Source: Parcubacteria group bacterium GW2011_GWC2_42_12 (GTDB lineage Bacteria > Patescibacteriota > Patescibacteriia > Patescibacteriales > GWC2-42-12). From it: 42,690 bases of DNA. Under the pieces are notes generated by a model. That model worked only from the letters and a program-made list of their open reading frames with translations, did not search any database and had not been told where the DNA came from. Within the stretch, counting starts at the first letter, position 1, and every line of letters starts with the position of its first letter. The position numbers were made by a program, and so were the translations under genes. Of the stretch, positions 1 to 10,050 are shown in pieces. The DNA lies in assembly GCA_000997945.1 (NCBI GenBank), contig LCCP01000016.1, forward strand, positions 1 to 42,690, given 5' to 3'.

Positions 1-27
1 AGAGATAATCAATAAATTAATCTCAAA

Positions 28-360
28 ATGATTTATCAGCATCAACAATTAGCGTCTGGACGCTGGGCAGAGCTAACATTTTTTGAACAGATGGCCAATA
101 TCGGCAGTGAAGTGGAACGGGCGATGCGCTGGAAAAGGACAGGCAACCAGAAATATTCCCAGTTGGCTTTTGAGCGAGCGCTGGAACTTTTGGATTTGAC
201 TATTTCTGACGGCAAGAATTTTAAGCGGCTTAGAGAAGTTATTAGAGTGAGGGAAATTTTGGCTGATTATTTCGCGTTTAATAATGATTATCACTCAACC
301 GATAAAAGCTGGAAAAATTATTTTTATTCTTTTAATTACGCCAGCCGGTTAGGTCGGTAG
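28..360 (+). CDS. conserved hypothetical protein, 110 aa
   Basis: Intact ORF from the supplied track; no motif recognised with certainty. Confidence 0.6.
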   Translation: MIYQHQQLASGRWAELTFFEQMANIGSEVERAMRWKRTGNQKYSQLAFERALELLDLTISDGKNFKRLREVIRVREILADYFAFNNDYHSTDKSWKNYFYSFNYASRLGR

Positions 361-415
361 GGAATTTCCGGAATTACTAGAAAAATTTAAAATTATTTAG
401 CGATATAATAATTTT

Positions 416-1246
416 ATGAAGGAGGAAACTAAAATAGCGATTTTTAAGGGCAAGAAAATTAGAAAAGTTATTTATCATAATGAATGGTGGTTTTCGGTTG
501 TTGATGTGGTAGAGACCTTGACCGATAGCCCGACTCCAAAAACTTACTGGGCTAAGTTAAAAGATCGAGATAAAGAATTATCTCAACCGTTCCCGTTTTG
601 GGAACAGTTGAAATTATTAGCTTCAGACGGGAAAATGCGCGAAACCGACTGCGCCAACGCCGAAGGCCTTTTGCGCATTATCCAGTCCGTCCCATCTCCC
701 AAGGCCGAGCCGTTCAAGCGCTGGTTAGCCAAGGTCGGCTATGAACGAATACAAGAGATAGAGAACCCGGAGCTGGCAACCAAGAGAACCAGGACGCTGT
801 ATAAACTAAAAGGTTATTCGGAAGATTGGATAGAGAAACGAATGCGCGGCATTGCTATCCGCGAAGAGTTAACCGATGAATGGCAGAAGCGCGGAGTCAG
901 AGAACAAAAAGAATATGAAATCCTGACGGCGGAAATTTCTAAAGCCACTTTCGGCGTAACGCCCAGCCAATATAAGAAACATAAAAATCTTAAAAAAGAG
1001 AATCTGCGCGACCATATGGATGATTTTGAATTGATTTTTACCATGCTAGGTGAGAGATCAACCACTGAAATCCATCGAACGGAAGATTCTCAAGGAGTGC
1101 CGAAATTAAAAGCGGACGCTGACAGGGGCGGGAAGGTAGCCGGGAACGCCAGAAAAGAGCTGGAAAAAGAATTGGGTAGGTCGGTCGTTTCAAAGCGTAA
1201 TTTCAAAAAATTAAGTCAAGGCAAGAAGTCAATTATTAGTAGGTAA
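416..1246 (+). CDS. BRO family N-terminal domain / DinD-like protein
   Basis: N-terminus IAIFKGKKIRKVIYHNEWWFSVVDVVETLTDSPTPKTYW resembles the Bro-N domain; C-terminal half resembles DNA-damage-inducible protein D. Confidence 0.8.
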   Translation: MKEETKIAIFKGKKIRKVIYHNEWWFSVVDVVETLTDSPTPKTYWAKLKDRDKELSQPFPFWEQLKLLASDGKMRETDCANAEGLLRIIQSVPSPKAEPFKRWLAKVGYERIQEIENPELATKRTRTLYKLKGYSEDWIEKRMRGIAIREELTDEWQKRGVREQKEYEILTAEISKATFGVTPSQYKKHKNLKKENLRDHMDDFELIFTMLGERSTTEIHRTEDSQGVPKLKADADRGGKVAGNARKELEKELGRSVVSKRNFKKLSQGKKSIISR

Positions 1247-1354
1247 TTTTTTGCCCAAATTAATAGAATCAGCTATAATTACATCATTAGTAGGCCATCA
1301 TCTATTTTTAATCTTTATGACCTCTAAAATATCAGCCGCGTTTAAGAGAGAGCT

Positions 1355-2023
1355 ACTGATAACGCGGGGAATACCACGGATTCAAATTCGTTAACCTTCA
1401 GCGTCGGTTGCAGCAGCGGCAGTGTAATCTTTTTCCCTAAGCCAATTACTAAGATAGAATTATCTAAACCGGTTGCGCCGGCGGATAATACTAATAATCC
1501 CCCTAACCCCCTTTATCAAGGGGGCAAGAATCAGCCAATCTCCGCGACCGTGGAAATGATTTTGAATGAAGCCCTTCGGCTAGCCAAGGACAAGCCGATA
1601 ATCAGTCAAACTAATTTTATTAATAATGGTACACCGACCACTAAAATTCTGGGTTCAGGCGAAAGAGCAGGAGTGATTAAGAGTTTTGAGTCTGCTTTCG
1701 GCAAACCGCCGCAAACCGAAACCGACTGGAGCGATTGTTTAAAGATCGCCAGCGGCAGATGGCCAGGCCAGAAAAATACTAAGGCCGAAGCTAACGCCGA
1801 GGCGGCGTTTAAGAAAATATATTTAAGAAGCGCGAAGAGAAATAATTCTAACGATAATGCGGCCGTAACTATTATTTCTTACGGTCTAAGGCCGGCTAAG
1901 AGAAACCTCAATAGCGAGAAAGCGGCTATCAAAAGTTTTAGGGCGATTTACGGCTACGCGCCAAAATCTACGAGCGCTTGGGATATTGTTAGGGCGATAG
2001 CGTATTCGGGAGCGAGAAGATAG
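1355..2023 (+). pseudogene. 5'-truncated remnant of a larger, probably exported protein; the 157-aa ORF 1550..2023 is its 3' part
   Basis: The frame is open upstream of the ATG at 1550 and reads DNAGNTTDSNSLTFSVGCSSGSVIFFPKPITKIELSKPVAPADNTNNPPNPLYQGGKNQPISATVEM..., resembling the tail of a surface-protein domain without its N-terminus. Confidence 0.5.
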
Positions 2024-2081
2024 CAAAATTAGGCCAATTATATCCGCTTGACACAATTAAATTCAAATAATCAATGATTAG

Positions 2082-2113
2082 GTTCCTAATTCATTAGGAA
2101 TTAGGAACTTTTT
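2082..2113 (+). terminator. intrinsic terminator
   Basis: GTTCCTAATTC-attag-GAATTAGGAAC followed by a T-run. Confidence 0.7.
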
Positions 2114-2257
2114 ATGATATTATTGATTTATGGATCAAAAGACATCAGAAAAAATTATTGTCATCAGCGAGGTATAAAATAATTTGTTTTTTTCTAAATT
2201 TAAAAATGAAGAAATAAATTAGGCCATGATTAAAGCATAATCTATAGCTATGTGCTT

Positions 2258-4003
2258 ATGAAACTGATTAAGGAGGAAAAAATAAATAGAGAAATCAGCG
2301 GCTTGTTTGTATATGATTTTGTCCTTGTCAAAGATGGATTGTATTTAATAGAAATAATCGCCAGCGCCACAAGCTGGTGGCAGAATGTTAAAAGTTTAAG
2401 GTCTTTTTTTAAAGACAGCGACTTAGCTTTAATCTTGGATAAGATAGAAATTTCTACTTCAACTAGTGAGCTGACTGATGTCAGAGCGGCCTGGAACGGC
2501 AATGAATTGAAAGGTTTGTTAAAAACAGTAGTAATTATCGTTAAATTAAAAAAGGGCAAACATGTTTTGTCTTTTACGCCTGACCAGAAACCCTATTTAA
2601 AAAGTATCATGATTTCGCAGTTGGAAGAAACAGATAAGATAATTTATATTCCGGTAGATAATAATCCGGCGGAAAAAGGAGACGGCCGACCTTGGCTAAG
2701 CTTTGTTTTAATTAATTTATCAATTAAAGACATAGTTATTTTGGCTAAAGCGAGCAAGAAAGACAGAGATGACGACGATATAAAATTAATTATTGACGGC
2801 GAAACGCAAAAAAATGATCCGCCAACTGGCGAAAAAAAATCACATCAAGACTGGTATTGGTGCGGCAAAATTTTGAAAGGCCAGGAAAAAGAGTTTAAGA
2901 AAACCGTGGATTTTAATCATGGCATACACTATATTGATTTATGGGCGGATGAAACTCCGTTTTTGAAAAAAATTGAGATAGCTATAAATGAGGAAAGCGT
3001 AAAAGCGCCTACGGTTGATGATCCGGAATGGACCGGGGATTTTTACGATGACCCCGAACAAATGATTTTAGCCAGAGCAATTTTCGGCGAAGCCAGAAGT
3101 TTGTCGGAAAAAGGAAAAATCGCGGTGGGCTGGAGTATAAAAAATAGAGCGATAGACACAAGGTGGGGAGATAATTACCAAGATGTAATTTTGGAGCCAA
3201 AACAGTATAGCGCTTTTAACAAAAGCGATAAAAATTTGCCTTATGTGTATAATCCCTTTTTTGATAAAACGCAGATCGCGGCTTGGCATGAATGTTATAA
3301 AATTGCCGGTCAGGTTATAGCTGGTGAAGCCCAAGACCCAACCGACGGCGCTAATCATTATTATAGCGATTATATCGTTCCGCCCTATTGGACTAAAGAT
3401 AAAAAGGCTCATTTTAAGATAAAAATCGACAATACTTTATTTTATGACATTACAGGAAATAATCCAGGCGGGTTTATTAAATTATTCTCGTTTATATTGT
3501 TAATCGCGGTAATGGCGGCCGGTTTGTTGATGTTTCAACAGTTAAAAACGGAAGTAAAGGCGCAGGACGCGGCGCAAAATATTCAATACCGGGAATATTT
3601 TATCAATCCCAAAACTGAAGAAATAAATGTATTATATTTGAATGAACAAGGCGGTATTATAGGATCAAAACAATTAACCTCTGATCAATACAAAAAAAGT
3701 CATTTGGAGATTTTTTATGACAACAAAATGTTAGGCTATTTTCAGGATATTAATAAAGACGACGGAACAAAACCCGCAGAAAAGGATGAATATTATAAAA
3801 ATTACGTTAAATTGATGATTAAGCAAGGAGAAAATGAAACGGCTTATGAAGTTTATCGCGGCGATGTGCATACTTCTTCTTGGGAATGGCGAGATAATAA
3901 ACATGTAATTGTTTATTATGGCTGTGGCACCCATTGTCTATATTATTATGTGATTAATATCAATACCAAACAAACAGAAGACGAAGGGCAAATTTATGAA
4001 TAA
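2258..4003 (+). CDS. cell wall hydrolase (SleB/CwlJ-like) protein with a C-terminal transmembrane segment
   Basis: DDPEQMILARAIFGEARSLSEKGKIAVGWSIKNRA...DPTDGANHYYSDYIVPPYW is typical of the Hydrolase_2 (SleB) domain; hydrophobic FIKLFSFILLIAVMAAGLLMF follows; ATG at 2258 inside the ORF called from 2252. Confidence 0.8.
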   Translation: MKLIKEEKINREISGLFVYDFVLVKDGLYLIEIIASATSWWQNVKSLRSFFKDSDLALILDKIEISTSTSELTDVRAAWNGNELKGLLKTVVIIVKLKKGKHVLSFTPDQKPYLKSIMISQLEETDKIIYIPVDNNPAEKGDGRPWLSFVLINLSIKDIVILAKASKKDRDDDDIKLIIDGETQKNDPPTGEKKSHQDWYWCGKILKGQEKEFKKTVDFNHGIHYIDLWADETPFLKKIEIAINEESVKAPTVDDPEWTGDFYDDPEQMILARAIFGEARSLSEKGKIAVGWSIKNRAIDTRWGDNYQDVILEPKQYSAFNKSDKNLPYVYNPFFDKTQIAAWHECYKIAGQVIAGEAQDPTDGANHYYSDYIVPPYWTKDKKAHFKIKIDNTLFYDITGNNPGGFIKLFSFILLIAVMAAGLLMFQQLKTEVKAQDAAQNIQYREYFINPKTEEINVLYLNEQGGIIGSKQLTSDQYKKSHLEIFYDNKMLGYFQDINKDDGTKPAEKDEYYKNYVKLMIKQGENETAYEVYRGDVHTSSWEWRDNKHVIVYYGCGTHCLYYYVININTKQTEDEGQIYE

Positions 4004-4048
4004 AGAGTATTTTAGACGAAGGGCAAATTTATGAATAAAGAGTATTTT
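3980..4048 (+). repeat. 35-nt tandem duplication across the stop codon of the preceding gene
   Basis: gacgaagggcaaatttatgaataaagagtatttt(a) occurs twice head to tail. Confidence 0.9.
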
Positions 4049-4125
4049 GTTCTCTTTGTAAGGGGAATAAAAGCTGAGTAAAAATACAGTAAAATTAAGT
4101 TATTTATAGCTACTGTTATAGCCAC

Positions 4126-4153
4126 TTGACATATATAATCTATCCTGTATAAT
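4126..4153 (+). promoter_or_regulatory. sigma70-like promoter upstream of the rRNA unit
   Basis: TTGACA (4126-4131), 16-nt spacer, TATAAT (4148-4153). Confidence 0.8.
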
Positions 4154-4162
4154 ACCAGTTAG

Positions 4163-4214
4163 TTCACCTCGTGAAATTGCTTCGCACCGCCATCTGGCGG
4201 ATTTCACGGGGTTA
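4163..4214 (+). repeat. TTCACC/GGTAAAT-type hairpin, copy 1
   Basis: TTCACCTCGTGAAAT ... ATTTCACGGGGTTAA with nested CCGCCatctGGCGG. Confidence 0.7.
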
Positions 4215-4296
4215 ATCTTCCATACCATATGACAAATCAACTGTTTACCATTAAACTAACAAGCGGTTAAGCTCGGCCGATTTTAGGCCACTTTTT

Positions 4297-4317
4297 AAAC
4301 CGCTGATGGGCGGTTTT
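4297..4317 (+). terminator. intrinsic terminator or attenuator between promoter and 23S
   Basis: AAACCGC-TGATGG-GCGGTTT plus T-run; AGCGGTT at 4262-4268 can compete for the AACCGCT arm. Confidence 0.65.
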
Positions 4318-4434
4318 TTGTTTACTTTGAAAATCTCGTAACTCGCAATTTGTAACTCGCAACTGGGTTATGGATTATAAGCTATGAAATTAGCGCGGAC
4401 CTTAACAATTAGTCAAATAAAAATAAAGTAAAAG

Positions 4435-4506
4435 TTCACCCTGTCAAATTGTCCCGCTTAGCGGGACGAATTTTGCCGAAGGCAAAATTATTTGACAGGG
4501 TAAATT
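4435..4506 (+). repeat. TTCACC/GGTAAAT-type hairpin, copy 2
   Basis: TTCACCCTGTCAAAT ... ATTTGACAGGGTAAAT with nested GTCCCGCttaGCGGGAC and ATTTTGCCgaaGGCAAAAT. Confidence 0.75.
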
Positions 4507-4570
4507 AGAGAACTGAGCATCTTAAATAAGTAAACAAAAATAATCTCTGATAAGTAAGTTATTAGAGAGC

Positions 4571-4605
4571 GCCCCGGTTAAATATAAAAATTTAACGGGG
4601 TAAAC
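4571..4605 (+). repeat. TTCACC/GGTAAAT-type hairpin, copy 3 (short, partial 5' motif)
   Basis: CCCCGGTTAAAT-ataaaa-ATTTAACGGGGTAAA. Confidence 0.6.
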
Positions 4606-4865
4606 ACTTTTTTAAAACAAAAGTGTGGGAAAATCACATTAAGGGTATATGGTGAATGCCTTGACTCAAGAAGACGATGAAGGACGTAGCAGCCTGCGAT
4701 AAGCCTCGGTTAGGTGGCAAGCAACCTTTGATCCGAGGATTTCCGAATGGGGAAACCTATTCCGATTCATATCGGAATGTCCGCCAGCTGAATACATAGG
4801 TTGGTGAGACGACTACCCGGTGAACTGAAACATCTTAGTAGCCGGAGGAAAAGAAAATAATATAC

Positions 4866-5025
4866 CGTGCAAAGCACGGAAATTCCAATAACCAAATCCC
4901 AAATTCCAAACAATATCTAAATTCAAAATACAAAATTCAAAAAATTTGTTGGGAAATTGTCAATTGAATGTTAGAATTTGTTTGTGATTTGGTGCTTGGG
5001 ATTTGGAATTTCCGCGCTCTGCGCG
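4866..5025 (+). repeat. domain I insertion in 23S, inverted-repeat hairpin
   Basis: Extra sequence between AGAAA and the CCCCGAGTAGTGGCGAGCGAA region; arms ccaaatcccaaattccaaacaa and ttgtttgtgatttggtgcttgggatttggaattt. Confidence 0.7.
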
Positions 5026-5094
5026 GTCATTCCCCGAGTAGTGGCGAGCGAAAGGGGATCAGTCTAAACCTTTTAAACCGCGTTTAAGTTCGTG

Positions 5095-5228
5095 CCTCAC
5101 TAGCGTTCGGCACTCACTCAATTAAAAATTACGAATTATCAATTACGAATTAAAATTCTGAATTTAATCCGTAATTCGTAATTGTTAATTGATAATTGGA
5201 GTGCTGAACGGCAGCGAGGCACGACTTA
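5095..5228 (+). repeat. second domain I insertion in 23S
   Basis: CGTGCCTC...GAGGCACG closing stem around acgaattatcaattacgaatt / aattcgtaattgttaattgataatt repeats. Confidence 0.7.
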
Positions 5229-5484
5229 GGCAGAAGGATCTAGGTCCAGATGTTTTTAAGGCGTTGTAAGATAGTTGTTGTTACTTCCTAGAAGAGTAAG
5301 GTAGAGGTTAAATAAAGTAACTTTCCTAGTTGAAGCGAGCTGGAAAGCTCCGCCAGAGCGGGTGATAGCCCCGTAAGCCAAAGGAGTTATTACTCTACGA
5401 TAACATTCTTAAGTACTGCGGGACTCGTGAAATCCCGTACGAAACCGGGTCGACTATGACCCAAGACTAAATACTTCTTGAGAT

Positions 5485-5521
<37 letters not shown>

Positions 5522-5589
5522 CATCCCGGTAAGGGAGATGAAATAGTATCTGAAACCATATACTTACAAAGAGTCGGAGCGGTGTTGCA

Positions 5590-5845
5590 CATTGAATAGT
5601 ATTTATTTTGTATTGAATAGTGGTTTTGACATAAAGTCAGGTCCGTCAAATAGCAGAGAACGCGAGGATTTATCGCAAGCGATTGCGACTCAGGTCTCTC
5701 GTAGGGCTGCTTAGTCTGGGCAACCGGACAGGACGCATTGACACAAACAGTTGTGTCGAAACCATTAGGGGATGGACAGAATTCGCCATCCCCGCCCACT
5801 ATTCAATACAAAATATTCTTAAATAGTATTTAATGTGCAGCACCG
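5590..5845 (+). other. about 250-nt structured insertion in a domain II hairpin of 23S (H25 region)
   Basis: Conserved GGAGCGGTG...CACCGTGACGGCGTGCC hairpin is split by sequence closed by gtattgaatagt/actattcaatac and containing smaller hairpins (ggggatgg...ccatcccc). Confidence 0.65.
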
Positions 5846-7080
5846 TGACGGCGTGCCTATTGAGGAATGAGTCAACGAGTTTGCTGTATGTGGCTCACAT
5901 AATCTCGTTAAACGAGAGCATGTAAAGTGAAAGCGAGGGTTAATAGCCCGTCTCTTACTTTTTAGAAAGCAGGCCTTAAAAACCTTCTTTCTAAATTTTA
6001 AGAAAGTCGCATATACAAGACCCGAAGCCGGGTGATCTAGCCATGACCAGGTTGAACCCTCGAGAAATCGAGGGGGAGGACCGAACCCACGAGCCGTGCA
6101 AAACTCGGGGAAGAGTTGTGGTTAGCGGTGAAATTCCAATCGAACTCGGCAATAGCTGGTTCTCCTCGAAATAGCTTTTGGGCTAGCCTCGAGCGTTTCT
6201 TTCTGGGGGTAGAGCACTGAATGAGGATAGGTCGCAAGATACTGTTCTTAACCAAACTCCGAATACCAGAAAATTAAGCTCGGGAGTCAGACTATGGGCG
6301 CTAAGGTTCATCAGTCTAAAGGGAAACAGCCCTAATCGCAAGCTAAGGTCCCTAAATATATGCTAAGTGTGAAAGGCGGTGTTGCGACTGTAACAACTAG
6401 GAGGTTGGCTTAGAAGCAGCCATCCTTTAAAGAAAGCGTAACAGCTCACTAGTCAAGTTGCCGCGCGCCGAAAATTTATCGGGGCTAAGCATATTACCGA
6501 AGCTGCGGGTTTTCTGCCTTCGGGCAGAGAGCGGTAGAGGAGCGTTCTAAATCCGCTGAAGTTCACGCCGTGAGGCGGAGTGGAGGATTTAGAAGAGAGA
6601 ATGTTGACATGAGTAGCATAAAGGCAGGCGAAAACCCTGCCCACCAAAAATTCAAGGTTTCCTGGGCAACGCAAATCGACCCAGGGTTAGTCGGTCCTAA
6701 GACGAGGCCGGTGTAATGCCGGCGTAGCCGATGGATGAGCTGGTTAATATTCCAGCACTGCCGTAATCTTCCGATGGGGAGACGCGGTTTCAAAGTTTGA
6801 GCGTTTCTATGGTATGAGCGTTAATGGCGTTGGCAATAGATCCAGGCAAATCCGGATCAATGTTTTCCGATGTCGTTAAAAGACGAAGCCTCTGGTGGAG
6901 TCAATTCAAATGGCCAAACCGCCCAGAAAAACCTCTAGGGTCGCCGCAAGGCGAGTCGGATTATGGCAACCGTACCGCAAACCGACACAGGTGAATAAGT
7001 CGAGTAGACTAAGGTGTACGAGAGAACCTTCGTTAAGGAACTCGGCAAAATAGCGGTCGTAAGTTCGCAATAAGACTTGC

Positions 7081-7312
7081 CCCCACCATTTAGCTCTTTG
7101 AAGCAAAAAATTTGGTTGGGTCAAGCAAAAGTAAATACTGGTCCAGAAGTCTGGACGAAAACATATGGTAGATCGTTTGGGGTTTATGCGCCTACCTCCG
7201 TATAAGGAAATGAAGATACCCCGAAACAACAAAGAACTAGTTGTTTCCTATTTACTCAAGCTTGATCCAACCTTCTTTCCTCTTTGTTTAAAAGAGGGCT
7301 AAATGGTGGGGG
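7081..7312 (+). other. about 230-nt long-hairpin insertion in 23S
   Basis: CCCCCACCATTTAGCTCTTT (from 7081) pairs with AAAAGAGGGCTAAATGGTGGGGG (to about 7312); nested ttggttgggtcaagc/gcttgatccaacc. Confidence 0.65.
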
Positions 7313-7432
7313 CCGCAGCTAAAGAATTCAAGTGACTGTTTAACAAAAACACAGCTCCCTGCTAACTCTAACGAGGATGTATAGGGGGTGATGCCTGGCC
7401 AGTGTCCGAACGTTAAGGGGAGAAGTCATCGC

Positions 7433-7680
7433 GCTTCGCTAAGGCTCAGCGCTAAATTAAAAATTAAAAATTTAAAAATGAATTACCCCACCGCAAGCGG
7501 ATGGGGTTTCCGCTTATCTTATTATGTCAGAAAACCTTAGCGGTTTTCCGACACCTTTCCCTTGCAAGGTGATGGAGCTCGCTTCGCTCGCGATTTAATA
7601 AATCGTCGCGGAGCGACACCAAAATTTTACATTTTGATTTTTACATTTTACATTTAGCGGAGCGTTAGCGGAGCGCGGGC
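7433..7680 (+). repeat. about 240-nt insertion in 23S helix 68 region, built partly of low-complexity repeats
   Basis: CGCGCTTCGCTAA / TTAGCGGAGCGCG closing stem; taaaaattaaaaatttaaaaatg and ttttacattttgatttttacattttacattta inside; conserved GATCCGAAG...GGCGATAACTATAATCGTCC follows. Confidence 0.65.
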
Positions 7681-7744
7681 AGCTTTGATCCGAAGCGCGG
7701 ATGAACGCCGGCGATAACTATAATCGTCCTAAGGTAGCGAAATC

Positions 7745-7783
<39 letters not shown>

Positions 7784-8290
7784 AACTTGAATACTGTCTC
7801 AACGAAGGACTCGGTGAAATTGCAAGATGAGTAAAGATGCTCATTAACCATAGTTGGACGAAAAGACCCCGTGAAGCTTTACTATAGCTTGATATTGAGT
7901 TAGGGGCGCGCTTGTTCAGAATAGGTGGGAGTTCGCCGCAAGGCGGACGCCAGTGAGATACCACCCTTGTGTGCTTTTAATTCTAACCCTTGTCCGTGAA
8001 GCCGGACTGGGGACAGTATCTGGTGGGTAGTTTGTCTGGGGCGGATGCCTCCCAAAAGGTAACGGAGGCGTTTACAAAGGTTGGCTATCCCGGAATGGAA
8101 ACCCGGGAGATAGCGTAAAGGCACAAGCCAGCTTTACTGCGAGACCTACGAGTCAAGCAGTCGCGAAAGCGGAACTTAGTGATCCGACCGTGCGATATAG
8201 GACGGCGGAAGCTCATCGGATAAAAGCTACTCCGGGGATAACAGGCTAGTCTTGCCCAAGCGTCCACAGCGACGGCAAGGTTCGGCACCT

Positions 8291-8629
8291 TAACATATCG
8301 GGGTGCCATCTCGAGTAATCGAGTGAATAAAATTGGCTTATAACGGTGGACTCCATAATTTACTTAGTTTATAATATAATTATGGACAATACCGTGGGAA
8401 GTCTAACTCAAGAGCAAAAATCAATAATCATCGGCTCGATTTTAGGCGATGGTTATTTGCGCATTATTGAGTTATGACCCTCTAGAGACTTGTTTCTTTT
8501 TACATTAAAAAAGAACTTATAGCGTTGCGGTTAATTTTATAGCGCTATAACACGCCAACTCCTGTTGGAATTTTAACAGGATGAAGATATAGTCCGATCC
8601 TGCGAGTAATCGCAGAAAAATACCGACAG
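8291..8629 (+). other. group I intron in 23S at about E. coli position 2500
   Basis: Interrupts GGCACCT|CGATGTCGGCTC. 5' exon GGCACCT (8284-8290) pairs with IGS GGGTGCC (8301-8307), giving a T-G wobble at the splice site; intron ends in G; core-like segment GATATAGTCCGATCC near the 3' end. Confidence 0.85.
8382..8477 (+). pseudogene. LAGLIDADG homing endonuclease remnant, 31 codons
   Basis: MDNTVGSLTQEQKSIIIGSILGDGYLRIIEL*: first LAGLIDADG-type helix followed at once by a stop; rest of gene absent. Confidence 0.75.
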
Positions 8630-8657
8630 CGATGTCGGCTCGTCGCATCCTGGGGGT

Positions 8658-9420
8658 GGAGAAAACGTCATCTTCTCTCCCTATCGGAAACGATAGGGTA
8701 ATAAACGAATCCAAAACGGTGAAGGCCCTTAAATATATTAATTAGGGTTTGCATAATTTGCAGACCCCAGGTATAATAAATTTATGAGGGTTAACCCCGT
8801 GGGAAAGTTATTAACTGAAGTACAAGCGAGTTATCTCGCTGGTTTTATCGATGGAGATGGAGCAATCATGGCCTTACTCGAACGTCATGGCGAAAAACGC
8901 TTTGGTTTTCGGGTTAGAATAGAAATTAAAGTCACGCAGCATCATCGCAATGATGTCTCTTGGCTTTTGGCTTTAACCGGTATCGGTTATATCAGAAAGA
9001 ATGTCCGTTGCCATGAGTGGATAGTTAGGGATCAAATAGCAGCCAAGCGGCTGTTAAAGACTCTGGCTCCATATTCACATACTAAAAATAAGCAGATAAA
9101 AATTGCTTTGGAGATTTTAAATCATCCCAAGCAGACCTTGGTGGATTTAACCGCCATGGCTCGATTGGCAGATACATTGTCCGCGTTTAATGTTCGGTCC
9201 AAAAACCGGCGGAGAAACTATGCGGCAATGATCCAAGTTAATAGCTCCCGTAACGACTGATTCTTGTTAATTTTTGGTTAACAAGATGAGATAGGCGCTT
9301 ATGTTTGTTTAAAGAATTTGCGCGCTTATCACACGGTTCGCACCTAAGAGTTTTGTTTGGCGACAAACAGAACTACGGTGATGGTATAGTCTTACCCCAT
9401 TAGTAATAATGGAAGGTCGA
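8658..9420 (+). other. second group I-like intron in 23S, tip of helix 91 (about E. coli 2528-2536); exact splice sites not resolved
   Basis: Separates CATCCTGGGGGTGGAG from CTCCCAAGGGTTGGGCTGTTCGCCCATTAAAG; 3' part has GATGGTATAGTCTTACC followed by CCATTagtaaTAATGG; carries a LAGLIDADG ORF. Confidence 0.7.
8784..9260 (+). CDS. LAGLIDADG homing endonuclease, intron-encoded
   Basis: 158 aa with YLAGFIDGDGAI motif, inside the second 23S insertion. Confidence 0.9.
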   Translation: MRVNPVGKLLTEVQASYLAGFIDGDGAIMALLERHGEKRFGFRVRIEIKVTQHHRNDVSWLLALTGIGYIRKNVRCHEWIVRDQIAAKRLLKTLAPYSHTKNKQIKIALEILNHPKQTLVDLTAMARLADTLSAFNVRSKNRRRNYAAMIQVNSSRND

Positions 9421-9422
9421 GC

Positions 9423-9475
<53 letters not shown>

Positions 9476-9851
9476 CCGTCGTAAGACAGGTCGGTCTCCT
9501 ATCTACTATGGTCGTGGAAACTTGAGAAGGACACTCTTTAGTACGAGAGGACCGAGAGTGACGAAGCTCTAGTGTACCGACTGTCCCACCAGGGGCATCG
9601 CCGGGTAGCTATCTTCGGTTAGGATAAACGCTGAAAGCATCTAAGCGTGAAGCCGTCTTCAAGATTAAGTTTCATAGGCTCCCAAGAGAATATTGGGTTG
9701 ATAGGCCCTAGGTGTAAGGTCCGCAAGGACTTCAGCCGAGGGGTACTAATAAGCCGTATGATTTTCCCACATTTTTGTTTTGAAAAGCGTAAATTAAAAA
9801 GAAAAGATTGTGAATTTCGTTGAGGGTGATTTATGAAAACGAACACTCAAT

Positions 9852-9998
9852 AAAAAAGCATCATAGTTCTGGTGCTACTTGCGGCGGGGCCACACCTGAT
9901 CCCATCCCGAACTCAGAAGTTAAGCCCGCCAGCGCCGATGGTACTCGGACATTAAGTCCCGGGAGAGTAGGTCAGCGCCGGAACCATGGTGCTTTTTT
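9852..9998 (+). terminator. outer stem enclosing 5S, ending in a T-run
   Basis: AAAAAAGCAtCATaGTTC pairs with GAACcATGgTGCTTTTTT around the 5S gene. Confidence 0.6.
9866..9991 (+). rRNA. rrf: 5S ribosomal RNA
   Basis: GGCCACACCTGATCCCATCCCGAACTCAGAAGTTAAGCCCGCCAGCGCCGATGGTACT...GGGAGAGTAGGTCAGCGCCGGAACC. Confidence 0.93.
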
Positions 9999-10050
9999 AA
10001 TTGGGGAAAATGTGATAAAGTTAATATAGTTGATAAATTTTATTAATTTT

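Noticed and set aside
9820-10029. 69-aa plus-strand ORF over 5S
   Set aside because: Lies on the 5S rRNA sequence; not a protein gene.
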